Below, in pieces: positions 45,785 to 57,586 of a stretch of DNA of 64,000 bases (positions are counted from its first letter, which is position 1; the number at the start of each line of letters is the position of its first letter). The notes beneath the pieces are model-generated. The model searched no databases. It saw only the letters and a list, made by a program, of their open reading frames with translations, and was not told the origin of the DNA. Made by a program: the position numbers and the translations under genes. Source of the DNA: Rostrohypoxylon terebratum (taxonomy: Eukaryota; Ascomycota; Sordariomycetes; Xylariales; Hypoxylaceae); NCBI GenBank assembly GCA_022497145.1, contig MU385883.1, positions 1 through 64,000 of the forward strand. Reading direction: 5' to 3'.

Positions 45785-47087
45785 TCAGTAAGGCACGTCA
45801 AAGCGGAAGTAACGGGCGGACTCCTCGCGGTCCATGATGTCGCAGTTCTGGAAGCGCCACTCGAGGACGCGGGGGTGGATGGTGACGCCGGTCATGTTGG
45901 CGTAGGCGGCGGATAGACGCTGCCACTTGGTGCCGCGGTCGCGGGCCTCGAGGACGGCGAGCAACTTGGTCTCCATGTCGTCCTCCCAGTCGCTGGGGCG
46001 CAGGCGGCGCAGCTCGCCGTGCTCTTGGGCGAAGGAGCGCACGATGCGCTCGCGGGTCGCGCTGCGGAATTTCTCTTTGCGGTAGCTGTGCATCGCGCGC
46101 GCGGCGCGGGGGGTGTAGCCCTGGGAGAGGACTGTGGAGGTTTCGGTGGAGGAGGTAGGGGTTGGGGCCGCGGTTGTGAGGGTCGAGGAGGTGTCCATTA
46201 GGGACGCGATGCCTTGAGTGGTGTTAGTATGGTGAGCTAGAGAGTGGGTGGACAGTAGTAGTGGTAGTGGTAGTGGTGATGACGACAACAATAGGGAACT
46301 TACCGTCAATGGGATCGTTGATATCGGCGAGGTTGGTGAGCCACTCCTCCGGGATATTGCTCTCCTTGGGGGAGCTCGATACCGGCTCGTCCCAAGCCTG
46401 ATACAGATGGGCTTTTCCCCGCGCGTATGCCTGGTCCAACTCGTGCTTACCCTTCTTGAAGGCGAGAGTTCTCTCCCTGATGTCATGGAGCATGGCAGGA
46501 TATCGGCGCATCTTCAAGAAGTAGAGTTGACCGAGGACGGAGGTGGGGATACCCCCATGCTTTTGAGAAAACTCGGTAAGGAAGTTAAAACGATCTCGAG
46601 CCTTTTCCAACGGGCGTTCGAGAACGCTGGAGATCATGGGCCAACTATGATACATTAGCAACGTATAATTGGCAAGAAGATACATGGATAGTATGGATCT
46701 ATTTCGTCCTTGTCGAGTCCTGTGGTGGGTGGGTGGTAAATGGAAGGGAGGACGTGGGAATAATTCCTCCCCAGCATACACAGCAGCGAAAGCTGGAAGA
46801 CGTAGATAGGAAGGCGAATGCCGAGAAGAAGAAAAAAATATTACTTACGACCACTTTCGGGTTCTCATGAAGCATAGAACGCCATCGGCGTCAGCATCCC
46901 AGTTTTCGGCCATCTTGATATAGAATCCTTTAACCATAGAGAAAGTTACTGAGTTAAGATCTGTGGCAGAAACATAACCAAGCTGGCCCCAATCTGTCTG
47001 GTCCACCGATGTCAGCTCATCATCGCTCCAGTTTCGCATATATGTGTACGACGATGAAGTCGACGAGCTGTCCTTGCTACCCGCCAT
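45785..47087 (-). CDS. Unrecognised fungal protein
   Basis: Three exons, 46849-47087, 46304-46644 and 45785-46212; phases close and give 335 aa. I do not recognise the family. The N-terminus (MAGSKDSSSTSSS) is Ser-rich. Helical, charged segments follow (VLERPLEKARDRFNFLTEFSQKH and DIRERTLAFKKGKHELDQAYARG), then a Thr/Ser-rich linker (STLTTAAPTPTSSTETST). A basic C-terminal region (RAARAMHSYRKEKFRSATRE to GTKWQRLSAAYANMTGVTIHPRVLEWRF) may be a small helical domain. No signal peptide, membrane span or catalytic motif is seen. The first intron is 204 nt, about three times longer than others here, so an extra small exon or alternative acceptor is possible. Confidence 0.7.
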
Positions 47088-47574
47088 GACAGCAGAATAA
47101 GCAAGATAGATTGGGCAGTACAAAGCAGTGGAAAAAGGATAGGGTATTAGTAGAAGCGTTTCGACGAAACGGGGATGCAATAAGCTTGAAATCGTTGTGT
47201 ATGAGATGCGTGAAGGACAAACGCAGCATACAGAGGATGAGTGGAAGACGAAGTGCAGCTATGAAGAGAAAAAAAAGAGGGAAGAAAAAAGATGTGGGTT
47301 ATAGACATACCTGGCGTTGGAAAAATTAGCTATTAATGCCTGTATTGGCAGTGTCGAAGACAATAATTGGGCAGTGGTGGTTTAATATTGTTCGGAAAAT
47401 AGTTGATGACGAGGATGGATACGAAGACGAGAAAGTTAAAGACGACTGCCATGTGCAAACATAAGCACAGTACGACTACCCAAGTATGTACCGGCAAGTG
47501 CTTAAATTCACATAAACCATCTATCCACATCTATGGATATATATGTAGTATCCTCTAGCGTTCTATATTCCCCT
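47088..47574. promoter_or_regulatory. Intergenic upstream of the unrecognised gene
   Basis: A gap of about 490 bases between two minus-strand genes, with an A/G-rich stretch AAGAGAAAAAAAAGAGGG near 47263-47285. No other feature. Confidence 0.4.
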
Positions 47575-49192
47575 TCACAGTTTACTAGTTCTTAGTCTGC
47601 GTCTCCATTTAGCATATGGATGTTCCTCTGACCCAGGTACAAGATGGTCGACAGCACCTGTATGTAGCAACCCAGGATGAACTTGGTCGAGACTTGTGAT
47701 GCCGCACATCTGCATCGTCGTCTTCAACTCGTCCATAAGTACTTCCAAGGTATATCAGTTAGCCATATGTCGTCTTCACCTCGTTATAGGAAACATTATA
47801 AATGTACTTACTGTCGACAAAATGCTCGATTCCTTCTTTCCCATAATTCAAAGAGAACAAAAATCCTCGGCCGATACCCACTGCCCTGGCACCCAAACAC
47901 AAGGCCTTGAAAATATCGGTTCCTCTGGTGATGCCACCGTCGATATACACCTCCATCCTTTCAAAGATTTGCGGACAGCACTTCTGCAGTTCTAACAATA
48001 CTAATATTGTCGCAGGCGCCGTGTCTAAGCTCCTCCCACCGTGGTTTGTCAGATAAATCGCTTCAACGCCGACCTCCATAGCCTTAATCGCATCCATCGA
48101 CGTCTGAATGCCCTTCAGTACGATAGGCAAACCGGGAGCATGTTTCCTCAACCAAGCCACGTCATCCCAAGTTAGAGATGCATCAATAAAGCTCCCCATT
48201 AACCTCCCTAACGCCCCTCCTTTTTTATCATTTTTGGCCTGCGCCCCGGACATAGGCACGCTCATGCTCTCATCCGATTTAATCCTTTCGTCCGCCTCCC
48301 TCTTCCCAATAACCGGCGCGTCGATCGTCAAAAATATCGCCTTGACACCGCGTTCCCGCACCATCTTCAGCAAGTTCTCGGACTTACGTCTATCTCTATC
48401 AACGTACAGTTGGAAAAACACCGGGACCGGTTCTACTTCCCTTTCACTCTTACTCTCACTGGTTTCCTTACTCATAACCTCAGCCTCCTGCTCAACAGCA
48501 TCCATCACCTCCCCCAGCGGGTACGAGCAACTCGTCGAAACGCACTGCGGCAGTCCCATCCTCTGACACCCCCTCCCTAGCTCCCTCTCGCCCTCGACGT
48601 GGACTATCCGCCCCATCGATGTCGGCGCGCAGAAGATCGGCGCCTTGATCCTGTGTCCCAGCATCTCCGTGCTCAAGTCCGCGGCGCTGACATCGCGGAG
48701 CACGCGCGGCCGTAAGGTGATGGAGTCGTACGCGGAGCTGTTGCGGGATTTGGTGAGGCAGTCTGTTGCCGCCGAGGAGACGAAGGCCCACGCTTTCGGG
48801 GTGAAGCTGGATTGGGCTGCGAGTTCGAAGTCGTGCGCGTTGATCAAGGTCTCCAGGGGTGGTTTTGAGGCTGCTTTTTGGGATGGCGGTGCTTGGGTCT
48901 GGGGAGGGGGGTTGGACCAGTTTTGTGGCATGGTGGTGCGGTCTAGTGTTCCGATGCGGCTTGATGCTGGAAGCGAGGTCTTGATTAGGGATGGCGAGTG
49001 GACTTCCGCGTAGGCGCGTGTGGCGTCGCGGCCGGCGTGCTGGAGGAGTACTGCGGCGCCCCCTGGGTGCTCTGGCGCGAAGTGGCTCAGGTCGTAGACC
49101 ACGTTGTCGACGACGAGCCAGAGGTCGTTGAGAGAGCTGTGTTGAGATACTTCGTTCGCAGTTATCAGCTTTTCAGCTTCTCCAGCGCCCAT
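47575..49192 (-). CDS. Cytochrome b2-type FMN-dependent alpha-hydroxy-acid dehydrogenase
   Basis: Two exons, 47812-49192 and 47575-47741 (intron 70 nt), 515 aa. Residues 9-85 form a cytochrome b5-like heme domain with HPGG at 42-45 and the second ligand His65 (AEVHS). The rest is an FMN-dependent TIM-barrel dehydrogenase: APTSMGRIVHVEGE, FFQLYVDRDR, LTIDAPVIGKRE, LPIVLKGIQ (flavin-contacting Lys), NHGGRSLD (active-site His and Arg) and YIDGGITRGTDIFKALCLGA. The C-terminus is supplied by the short second exon (MDELKTTMQMCGITSLDQV). Yeast Cyb2 oxidises L-lactate to pyruvate in the intermembrane space. This protein starts MGAGEAEKLITANEV with no presequence, so it is probably cytosolic, and its hydroxy-acid substrate is uncertain. 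NHGGRSLD and GRGFLFS differ from the usual NHGGRQLD and GRPFLYA. Confidence 0.9.
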
Positions 49193-50220
49193 TTTCACCC
49201 ACGGCCTTTAGCTTTTCGCCTAGAATTAGGGGGAGAGAAGCATCCGAGGATTTTATTGAAGTATTTATCGGAATTTCCGGAGTAGCTAACCTGCGCTTCA
49301 CTTTCGATCTTGTTACCAAGCACGACAGGGAGAAACACTTACTAATTATATATCTATTGGCAGTTATTCATCCCTTTGAAGTCGGCGGAATGGATACCGA
49401 AACGTGGAGAAGATAAACTAGCATTGCCGCATTCCCCACAGGGCTACCGATCCGCGGTGTCCGCTTCCCCGCGCTGTAGCATCTCACGATGTCTCACCGC
49501 CAGGTGCGTTATGCACAAGCAAGGTAAGTATCCTATAATTCCAAGCATATATAGTTCTATAAAAACATTATTAGTATCAATAGCTGATAATTGGTCACTA
49601 GTCCTGTTAGTTTAACGTTGCCAATGCATTAGTGCTATAGGTCGATCAAGCTAAAGGAGTGAAGAGAGCTTAAGTTTCGTCATATATAAGATAGCCAGTA
49701 TACACCTCGTCGTCAGGATTCAGCATCAAATATCTCAAATCCTAATTCAAACATCAATACGAGAAACCAGCATATCAGAACAACCCAAATCGTCTTCTCT
49801 TAAGCTGTTTTTTGGTCGGAATATGAGATATTACAGTATATCGCACGTGGCCGCGTGAGCTCGTCAACATAGACAGACATACCTAGCGTGAAAAGGCAGG
49901 AAACATTTTTATATCGTCAAAATACCGCTCTTCCTTCCAATATCTCCCGATCCCTAATAAAAAACCCCATATTAATCCAGCTATGTCCCCCTCCTCGCCC
50001 GAGTCCCCGCGATTAAGAAACGCAATAGGTATCATAGTATGCAAGACGCGCACGCCGCCGAGACGCCAGAATCCGGGAAAAGAGAACGCCGCCGCCGCCG
50101 CCCTATATATGTACAGAGAAAGGTTCGTATGTTGTAGGTTAGGTGTTGAGAAAATATCTCGTTCTACGAGCTGCATCGCTCGCGATGTGTTGTCGTTACG
50201 TCGTTGCTGGCAACGCGTGC
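49193..50220. promoter_or_regulatory. Intergenic upstream of the cytochrome b2-type gene
   Basis: About 1 kb containing the promoter of the flavodehydrogenase gene and the 3' end of the next gene. A short GCC triplet run occurs near 50086-50101. No gene or RNA recognised. Confidence 0.4.
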
Positions 50221-51656
50221 TCACGTACCCGGGTACGGGCGGTAGGATTGGAAGTGTTGAGGGGGCGGCGGGCTGAATTGCGAATATTCGGACTGTGGGG
50301 GTGGCGTTGGATTCGAGATCCAGGTATATGACGCTGGGTCATCGGCTGGATTCAAACCATCTCCGGGTGTTATAGGCGATACTACATCATCGTCGTTCGG
50401 CTTCGGCGAGACCTGGACAAACGTAGTCGTCGGTCTACCCTGTGGGTGCATATCCCTCGGTATAGTGCTAACCGGGTCATAACTAGCTGCCGGCGGTTGC
50501 GGGTAACCTGTTACATGCTGCATCGAATCTGTCTGAACCATTTGTGGTGGTAATTCTCCATAAAAGTCGGAGTGGTATTGCGGCTCGGGTATGCCTCCGG
50601 GGTATACGCTAGAGATTCTGTAATCTCGGCCCGGATACGGAGACGAGCTTTCCATTCCTTTCCTATCCGTCCCATCGTTCCTTCTCCTCAAGCACCGTAC
50701 CAAGAGAAATATGGCAGCAACGATCAACGCAAGCCCGGCAACACCACCGACTACGCCTCCTGCGATTGCCCCGGTGTTCGATTTGCTGGTATCCCCTGCC
50801 GCAACTGGCGTGGCGGACGGTGATGCACTGCTGGTTGGAAAAACCGTAACAGTTACTGGATTGCTGGGGTCGACGGGAATAGGGGATTCAGCGGTGGTGC
50901 TGATATCACTCGTCGGCGACCAATCTGGTGGCGGGCTGGTTGCAATCGTGCTAGATCCCGCGTCCTCGCCGCACGCTAGAAAACTGACCCCATACAAGTT
51001 CTCGAAGAAATTTGCGTCATATAAATATGTTACACAATGAGGCTTCGCTGTATCATTGCTACCCTTGGTTTTAGCGAGAGGGCGAGAGGGGGCCCAAGAG
51101 GAGCCAGGATAATCTCCAGCTAGCACTTACCATATAAGAGTCTTAGGGTCAGATGAGTATGTTGCTGATATACTTGATTCAATGCACGTCGTTGGTACTT
51201 TGCAATTATGACGGTTCGCCTCCCCACAACATCCCGCTACAGCTGCAAACTGGTTCTCAAAACAGTACTCTCCATTATCGCAAGTTATCGCGGACTCTAC
51301 TGAGGGTTAAGAGCTTCTCACAAGTAAGGCTAGGTGAAGTATATGATCTAAAATGATGACCTACCATTTACGCTGCTGACTGGATACCCGCACGTAGCAG
51401 CAGACGTGATAGTAGTGGTTGCCTGCCGCCTCCGAAGTTCGATGTCGAACGGCTTGGCCCTCGGGGGTGTAGTCGGTTGCGGCGGAATCCATCCTACAGG
51501 ATCTTTCCCCGTAGCAGCAGCGCCGCTGTTGGTAGCGGTGAGAGTGGCCGGACCCCAATTCCCAGCATCGCGACGGCCCCCGGACCAGAACAGCAAGCCA
51601 GCATCAACAAGAGCGATCGCGTAACTCAAGGTGGCCAGCCTGAGGGCGGGTATCAT
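50221..51656 (-). CDS. Cys-rich single-pass surface protein
   Basis: Three exons, 51365-51656, 51131-51299 and 50221-51058 (introns of 65 and 72 nt), 432 aa. A signal peptide (MIPALRLATLSYAIALVDAGLLFW) is followed by an extracellular Cys-rich region (TCGYPVSSV, ITCDNGEYCFENQFAAVAGCC, VPTTCIES, KPHCVTYLY, FLACGED). Next are a Ser/Thr/Pro-rich stalk likely to be O-mannosylated, one membrane span (GAIAGGVVGGVAGLALIVAA, then IFLLV) with a basic stop-transfer RCLRRR, and a Pro/Tyr-rich cytosolic tail of about 160 residues. The layout resembles fungal wall-stress sensors (WSC/Mid2-like) in topology, though the Cys pattern is that of a common uncharacterised ascomycete family. The third acceptor was chosen because it alone keeps the frame. 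Function as a sensor is a guess. Confidence 0.75.
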
Positions 51657-53701
51657 ATTGGGTGAACGACAACGCGCGCGACGACAATCGACACCATTCG
51701 AAGCGGAACGACGGAAGAATAATATAATAGTAAGAAGAGCCTTTTGAAAGAGAAAATAGGAACCAAAAAAAATAATCAATAAAAATAAAAAAGGCAGGCC
51801 AGGAATCGAAAAATCCGGAAGGGGGGGGCCAGCAGGCCGTATGCGAAGGAGGGGTGCGGACGAGCCGCTTTTAACCTGCCAAAAATCCCCCCAAAAAATC
51901 CAGCATGCGGCGAACGCACACCCGCGGACCTCTTTTTTGGTTCTTTTACCTGCCGGGACCGGCTATGAAACTACCCAGTGAGGCTTCAGCTGAGACGAGA
52001 TCCCCACCTCTGTAGTATGGCTGATGAGACCCTAGGATTACTGGATAAGACTCTGGGGGGGCCCAGGGGGTGGACGGGGTGACTCGTGCGACGTCAGGTT
52101 GGGGCGGAGCTCTTCTCTTTTCTTCTCACCACCGGTACATTACCTACAGAAAGCAATGAAGAAGCAATGGGTAAGCAAGCCCATACCTAATACATCACAT
52201 ACATACCTAACACATAATCACTCATGCTGTCATGGATGACTTATGTAGGCATGTAGGCATGTATGTATGTATGTTACCGGGGACCACGAGGTAATATTGA
52301 TGACCAACCACAACAACTGGTTCGATTCTACCCGGAAGAACACACCAATGGGCCGGTCGGTGGAGTTTCTGGAGTTATTCGGGAACTTTGTGACAGAAAG
52401 AAAGAAAGATAAAAAAAAAGGATGGGACGGGGATGGCTTCCCGCAGAATGACGCTTACCACCTGCACTGAGGTAAGTACGGAAGTACAGGAAATGTCAAG
52501 TAGTATCACCTACCAGCCGTTCTCCTATTCTCGTGCGTCACTTGTCTCATTATTTATAATGCTAACTACTAATAACTAATAAATCAGTGCCGGATTATCT
52601 GGTTATGAGGCGTTGCTGTGTACACACAAGTCGCGGGGATGAGAGACAGGACGAAGAAAAGAAGGAAGCACAGGAATGATCGATGGATGATCTGGCCCCG
52701 GTTCAGATCTCTAGCGGCGCTGAACCCAGAACCCAGAACCCAGACTTCCCGAACCAGAGCACCAAGCCGTTCAGCCGGGAAAGAGGGAGGGAAAGACAGA
52801 AAAGAGGCATTTTGCGGCTAGAGTCCAGATCAGGCCAGAATCTCTAGCCGTGCCGACCGTGCTGTACCACCTAATTCAGACCTAATTACTACTTGCCACT
52901 TTATTGATGCAGCCAGGCGATCTACATAGTGCGTGATTCGGTGGAGGTGTGCAATAGTATGTATATGTATATTGCCATACTCTATGTTACCCTATGATAG
53001 TGGCATGATACATTAGGTACCTAAGGTATTACATCCATAGTAGCTAGCAAGACGGCAAGCCGACCTGGGGAAAAAAGCAAAAGCAAAGCCAAAATGAAAA
53101 AAAAAAAAAGTGAGAATTGACTGTGCGGTGTCTCAACCCCGCAATGGGTGAAGGATTGAAAAAGGCACGATCTGCCGCAAATCTTTCCTTGTAACTCCTT
53201 GTCTGAAATAGATTTAAATCGTTTGTGATAGTCCATCTAGCCCATCGGACCCGAGAGTGTCCACTCCAGGGTTCTTAATGTGTTAATGTGTGTGGAATAA
53301 TGTGAATGGTGTCAGCTTTGACAGCTGGTACCCGTTGCTGACGGAGCGGCCGACGATCTCTCCTATTCTGGCAGGTCTGCGGCACGGCGTTCGCTACATA
53401 GTTACTAGTATAACACATCGGAATGTCATCCTTCCTCCACCAAAGCCTCGGTTCTCCAAGCCTGTTCAAGCAGCTTAACAAAACATTCATTATCAGATGC
53501 CACGATCCCTATCCCTATATTTCTAATATTTCTCAATTGCTATATAATCAGCGAACGTTTGCGCCATCATCGCTCATCCGTTCGAAACGAAACGAAACAA
53601 AACTCCTCCACGTCGACGAGGGGATCAGCATAGGAAGGAGTATGCAGTCAGCCCTGACCGCTAATTCCCAATTGTTTCATCAATACCTAGCACATACAAG
53701 G

Positions 53702-53819
53702 ATATAAAAGACCCTAATCGCCTTTTAGTTTGTTTTGACAGAGCGAGTGCGAACTTGACGAGCAAGTCGAGGATTCGAGCCAAGCACCCTTTTTTCTGGT
53801 GCGAAATGGACACTTGCTC
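53702..53819 (+). other. TATA-headed structured element, possible small RNA locus
   Basis: A perfect TATAAAAG lies at 53702-53709. Downstream, GAGCAAGT (53760-53767) can pair with ACTTGCTC (53812-53819), enclosing a second hairpin GCACC/GGTGC (53784-53788 with 53798-53802) whose loop holds a six-T run. A degenerate box-B-like GGATTCGAGCC is at 53771-53781. TATA, internal B-like box and a T run recall polymerase III units, but the B box is not canonical and the T run falls within the outer stem. No known RNA family is recognised. Confidence 0.25.
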
Positions 53820-54284
53820 ACCTAGTAAGTTAGAGGTAGATTGAACGACATGAAACTAGTGAATTCATCTATGAGCATATTGACGAACTCTTAAAATAGA
53901 GGATTAGTCTAAATAGTATCAATTGTTCCTCGTCATCAAAAATCTTACTCTTATCCCCAGCAAGCCTTTCTATATCTAACAGATCCACTTATGGGTCATC
54001 ACGTTATAAATAACCAACAGGAGTCTCTTTTTGCGATCACTCGTGCTAGCTAGTGAATATCGAGAGTCAAGACGCGAGTGAACCGAAGTGTAAGGTGAAT
54101 AATACGAATTCTAGGTATTAATTTGGAGTTACTCCGCCTTTTTCGGCCTGTCTGCGAATAACCATCACCATCTAGCTCGTATCTAGTAATTACTAGATCT
54201 TCTCGCGCTTATCAGGTGCCCAGTGTATGCTCCATAATTTATAGCCGCTGAATAAAGAAAGCAAAGCTAAAGAACTACATCACT

Positions 54285-54303
54285 AATAATAATAATAATA
54301 ATA
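54285..54303. repeat. (TAA)n microsatellite
   Basis: Six tandem TAA units in the gene-free region. Confidence 0.9.
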
Positions 54304-54820
54304 GTAGAAATTGGACGCTCCTGGGGAACGAGGAATCGATCTGGAGGTAGACGAGGCCTGTCGCTTTCACCGTGGCTTGCTTGGATCGCCGCAGCGACCT
54401 GTCTCCAAGTTGAGGCGCCTTTACCTTAACGCACCCGTCCCGTTCTCTTGGGGTGGGCTCACTTCTCGGCGGTGATGCCGGCGAGCGAATTGAGAAGAGA
54501 AGGTCCGTAGATACCCCTCGTGAGGGGGAGGGTTGGTGGGGATGCCTTGGTCCCAGATAGCTGGGCTATCGGAGGTGTGGAAGAACCACGATGTCTCTAG
54601 TACATCAGGGCACCATGCAATGGAATGAAATGGTCGCATGGTGACGGGTCTTCGACATAATGCTAATGCTGCGCGATTACTACGCGATCAGATATCCAGC
54701 CTCTCGCCCTGAGGTGTCAGAGTATGTTACCATAGCGGTCGCGGAAAAGATATATTTCAAGACTGATACATTATCTAAGGTATGTGTGAAGAATATTCGA
54801 GTTGAGAGGAGTAATGTTCA

Positions 54821-56964
54821 TCATATCCCATGGCCGATTCGTCTCCTCGTACAGCAGAAGCTCATCTTCAGAAAGAGACCCGAAAGCAAAGAATCTACTT
54901 CTCTAATACGATCGTTAGTGACCAGCGAAAAGCGTGATGACATGGGCAAGAGTGCCTGGGCCCTGGGGTACTTACATGTACCGTCGCCGTTCGCGTCCAC
55001 ATCAGCTTCGAATGCATCGATATCCAACAAGTAGTCCGAGAACAGATCATTGCTATGAGAGCCGTTTCCAAGAAATGGGGCTACACCATTCCAGTCAAAC
55101 TCAGTTCCAAGATCCCGTGGGTTTGCTTCAATATAATTGGTTTGGCTTGTGCGGCTGTCCAAAATCGTTGGTCGCGCCGGTAAGATATCATTGTCAAGGT
55201 TGAACGCTTCTAATTCCAGTGTATTTACTTGAGTGACTGCGTTGATAGCACTCGTGAGTCGGCCCATGATTTCATCTCGCAGGTCAGGATTCTGGGCTAC
55301 TTGTGGCAAAGTGCTTAGACTGGCCTCGAAGACTCCCTGGATTCGAGTGAATACAGGATGAAGAGCTGGTTTCTCATAGTCTACATGTCTCTAGTTAGAA
55401 CGGTGAGGTCATTGCTTTATGGTTATAGCGCCTTTGTGTGGTGTCTAACAGAGGGGGAGAGTATCTTTAGCTCACAAGGCGAAGGAGGTCTGTCCATATC
55501 AGGGAATAGGAAGTCCCAAGCGAGAAACCACTTCTCTACATCTGAAGGATTATCATGTCCTCTAGTCTTTCTCTTGAAGATTTTTCTTAATTCATCCCAT
55601 CGTTGTTGAGACATGCCTTCCGGTTCGATACCCTCGGATCTGGTACATCTTGGGTCTTGGGCCAAGTGATTGTGAAGTACATCTGACTTCTCAAAAATCT
55701 CTCCACACCGTGAACATTGATGTAGAAGATGGACTCGCTCCAAGTGACGCCTTGTCTAGAATTAGCTTAGGCATATGATCATGCTTAGGCGGGGGATACA
55801 TACTTGTAATGATTGAGTAGTTTCCACCCAGGGCCAGCACACGATTTATATCGCGACGCAGCTCTTGGGCCATATTTCCCTCCATCAGACTTGTAGTACG
55901 CGCAGGCATACCTCTTTTCAGGAAGTGCTTCCGAGGGACGCCGGGCTACCTCGACTTGATTCTCTTCATCATTTCCCCCATGAACTTGATTGCTTCCTGA
56001 ACCACTCGGAGAGGCATCAATGGACCTTTTTCTCTTTCGCCTTTTAGAGCCATCCCCGCCACATTCCTGATTATGAAGGCAATCAGGTCCATGGCCATCA
56101 TCTATTGAAGTAGTATGATACCTGTTACCATATATTTGCGCTCGTCGATCTGGTGGCAGTTGATATAGGAAGTCAATGATCTTCTCCGCTAGTTGTGTAT
56201 TAGGCGAAAATGCTTTCCTAATCGCTTGGTGTAAAATATCAAAAGGATCATCTTCTTCCAGGTCGTCCTCGGATGACGTGTCCGCTGAGGAATCGGTGTC
56301 GGATAACTCCAAATGTTCTAGACGGCTAGGCAGTGTCCAGAACCGAGCCCCAAGCCCGTGAAGAGCTATGGCCTCTATCTGTTTTCGAGTACATGTGCTT
56401 TCTTCGAGGTCTCTCCGTTTCACCTTCTCATCTAGAGGCATTGGTGTATTAGAACGACCTAATCTTTTGAGGGCTGCCTGTATCCAAAATGGTGATTCTG
56501 AAACTGTCGAACCATCCGTCAAGCTAGGGCATGATAATTCGCCGCCACCTGGTCCATGGGACGATTGGCGTAGCCTCCTTGAGTAACCTAGTGAGCCTAA
56601 TGGCTTGGATGATATGATACGTCAGTATTGTGTCAGGTCGTCTTAGTAAAAGTAGTAATAGGGGGTGGGGGCTAGTCACCTTTCCAACACTGTATATAAT
56701 TCTCAATAGGTAGTTGATGTACCGTCGGTATCTTCCCATGCTATGGTCACCTTTCATTTCGCCATTCCTCACGCGAGCAAACAGATTTTCGTCATCCCAT
56801 GGACCGTAACATATTATGTCACCAGAAAAGATACCCCACGAAGTCTCGTCAAAATCACTAGACTTCTCTTCCTCAACTTCTAGTTTCACGATGTTTTCGT
56901 TAGCACAGCCAGAACCGATTTCCACTACCAAACTATCTGTGGCATCTGGGATTTGGGCTGACAT
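54821..56964 (-). CDS. Fungal C2H2-type protein, C-terminus ambiguous
   Basis: Start MSAQIPDATDSL at 56964. Exon 1 runs to about 56680; a second intron boundary near 56570-56600 could not be fixed by phase. Later exons are clear: to 55804, 55476-55750 and from 55380. Signatures are the acidic N-terminus with DETSWGIFSGDIICYGPWDDEN, a DTDSSADTSSEDDLEEDD stretch, a CAYYKSDGGKYG then CAGPGWKLLNHYK block, KRHLERVHLLHQCSRCGEIF with spaced Cys/His, and the LFPDMDRPPSPYYE motif. This is a widespread uncharacterised ascomycete family with degenerate C2H2-like zinc binding, probably nuclear. At the 3' end a strong GTAAGT donor and the first AG acceptor give stop after DANGDGT; reading through ends at 54821. 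Another frame (54771-54907) encodes SEDELLLYEETNRPWD, perhaps a lost last exon. Confidence 0.65.
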
Positions 56965-57586
56965 CTTTACGATGACTAAGTATGACCAAGGATACTCTAT
57001 AGTGGGCGTTAATCGCGTGATGCTGAAATAGAAACAGAAGTACGATAGCGTAATCCCATAGAATGTATATGTTAATGACCCAAGGAGAAGAAATGAAGGT
57101 CAAATTAGGAAATCTAACCGATTGTTGGGGGCACAGCTAGACCGACGCAATGTTCGCAGCCTGCGAGCAACTATCTCCAAGCGCAGCGGCGCAAATGCGT
57201 CGGTGTTATACCGGGCCAAATCGCGAAGGGCTAGGTTGGTGTAACCAGGATTCATACCCTGCGCCGCATGTCCTTCGACCCTGAACCAATCGTTGGATAT
57301 CCTGATGATGTTTCATTGGCTATCTCCAGCTAATCAACAGTGTCTTGCATTCCTGGCGCTCAAATCATTGGGGGGATGGATGTCTACTAGGTACTGTATC
57401 AATTAGTCATAAAAGTCGAGATATCTAGCTGCTTCAATGGATCGAAACCACCTACATGCGTATTATCATCACCTTATCTTGGTGTTTGTCGTGAATGTTT
57501 GTCTAGAGGCACTGTATGTACCTTCCAATAACGTCTTGCTCTTTCCCAATCCCTTGATAAGTGTTAATACATCAACTTATCCTTAA
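56965..57586. other. Intergenic between the C2H2-type gene and the tRNA
   Basis: No gene. A nested inverted repeat lies at 57141-57204 (ACCGACGCA with TGCGTCGGT as outer arms). Confidence 0.4.

Larger units (their letters stand above)
51657..54820. other. Three-kb region without supported genes
   Basis: Includes the promoter of the surface-protein gene, a TGTA-rich microsatellite near 52246-52274, an A-run at 53096-53110, a TAA repeat at 54285-54303 and a structured element at 53702-53819 (separate entry). Open frames are short and unrecognised. Confidence 0.45.
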
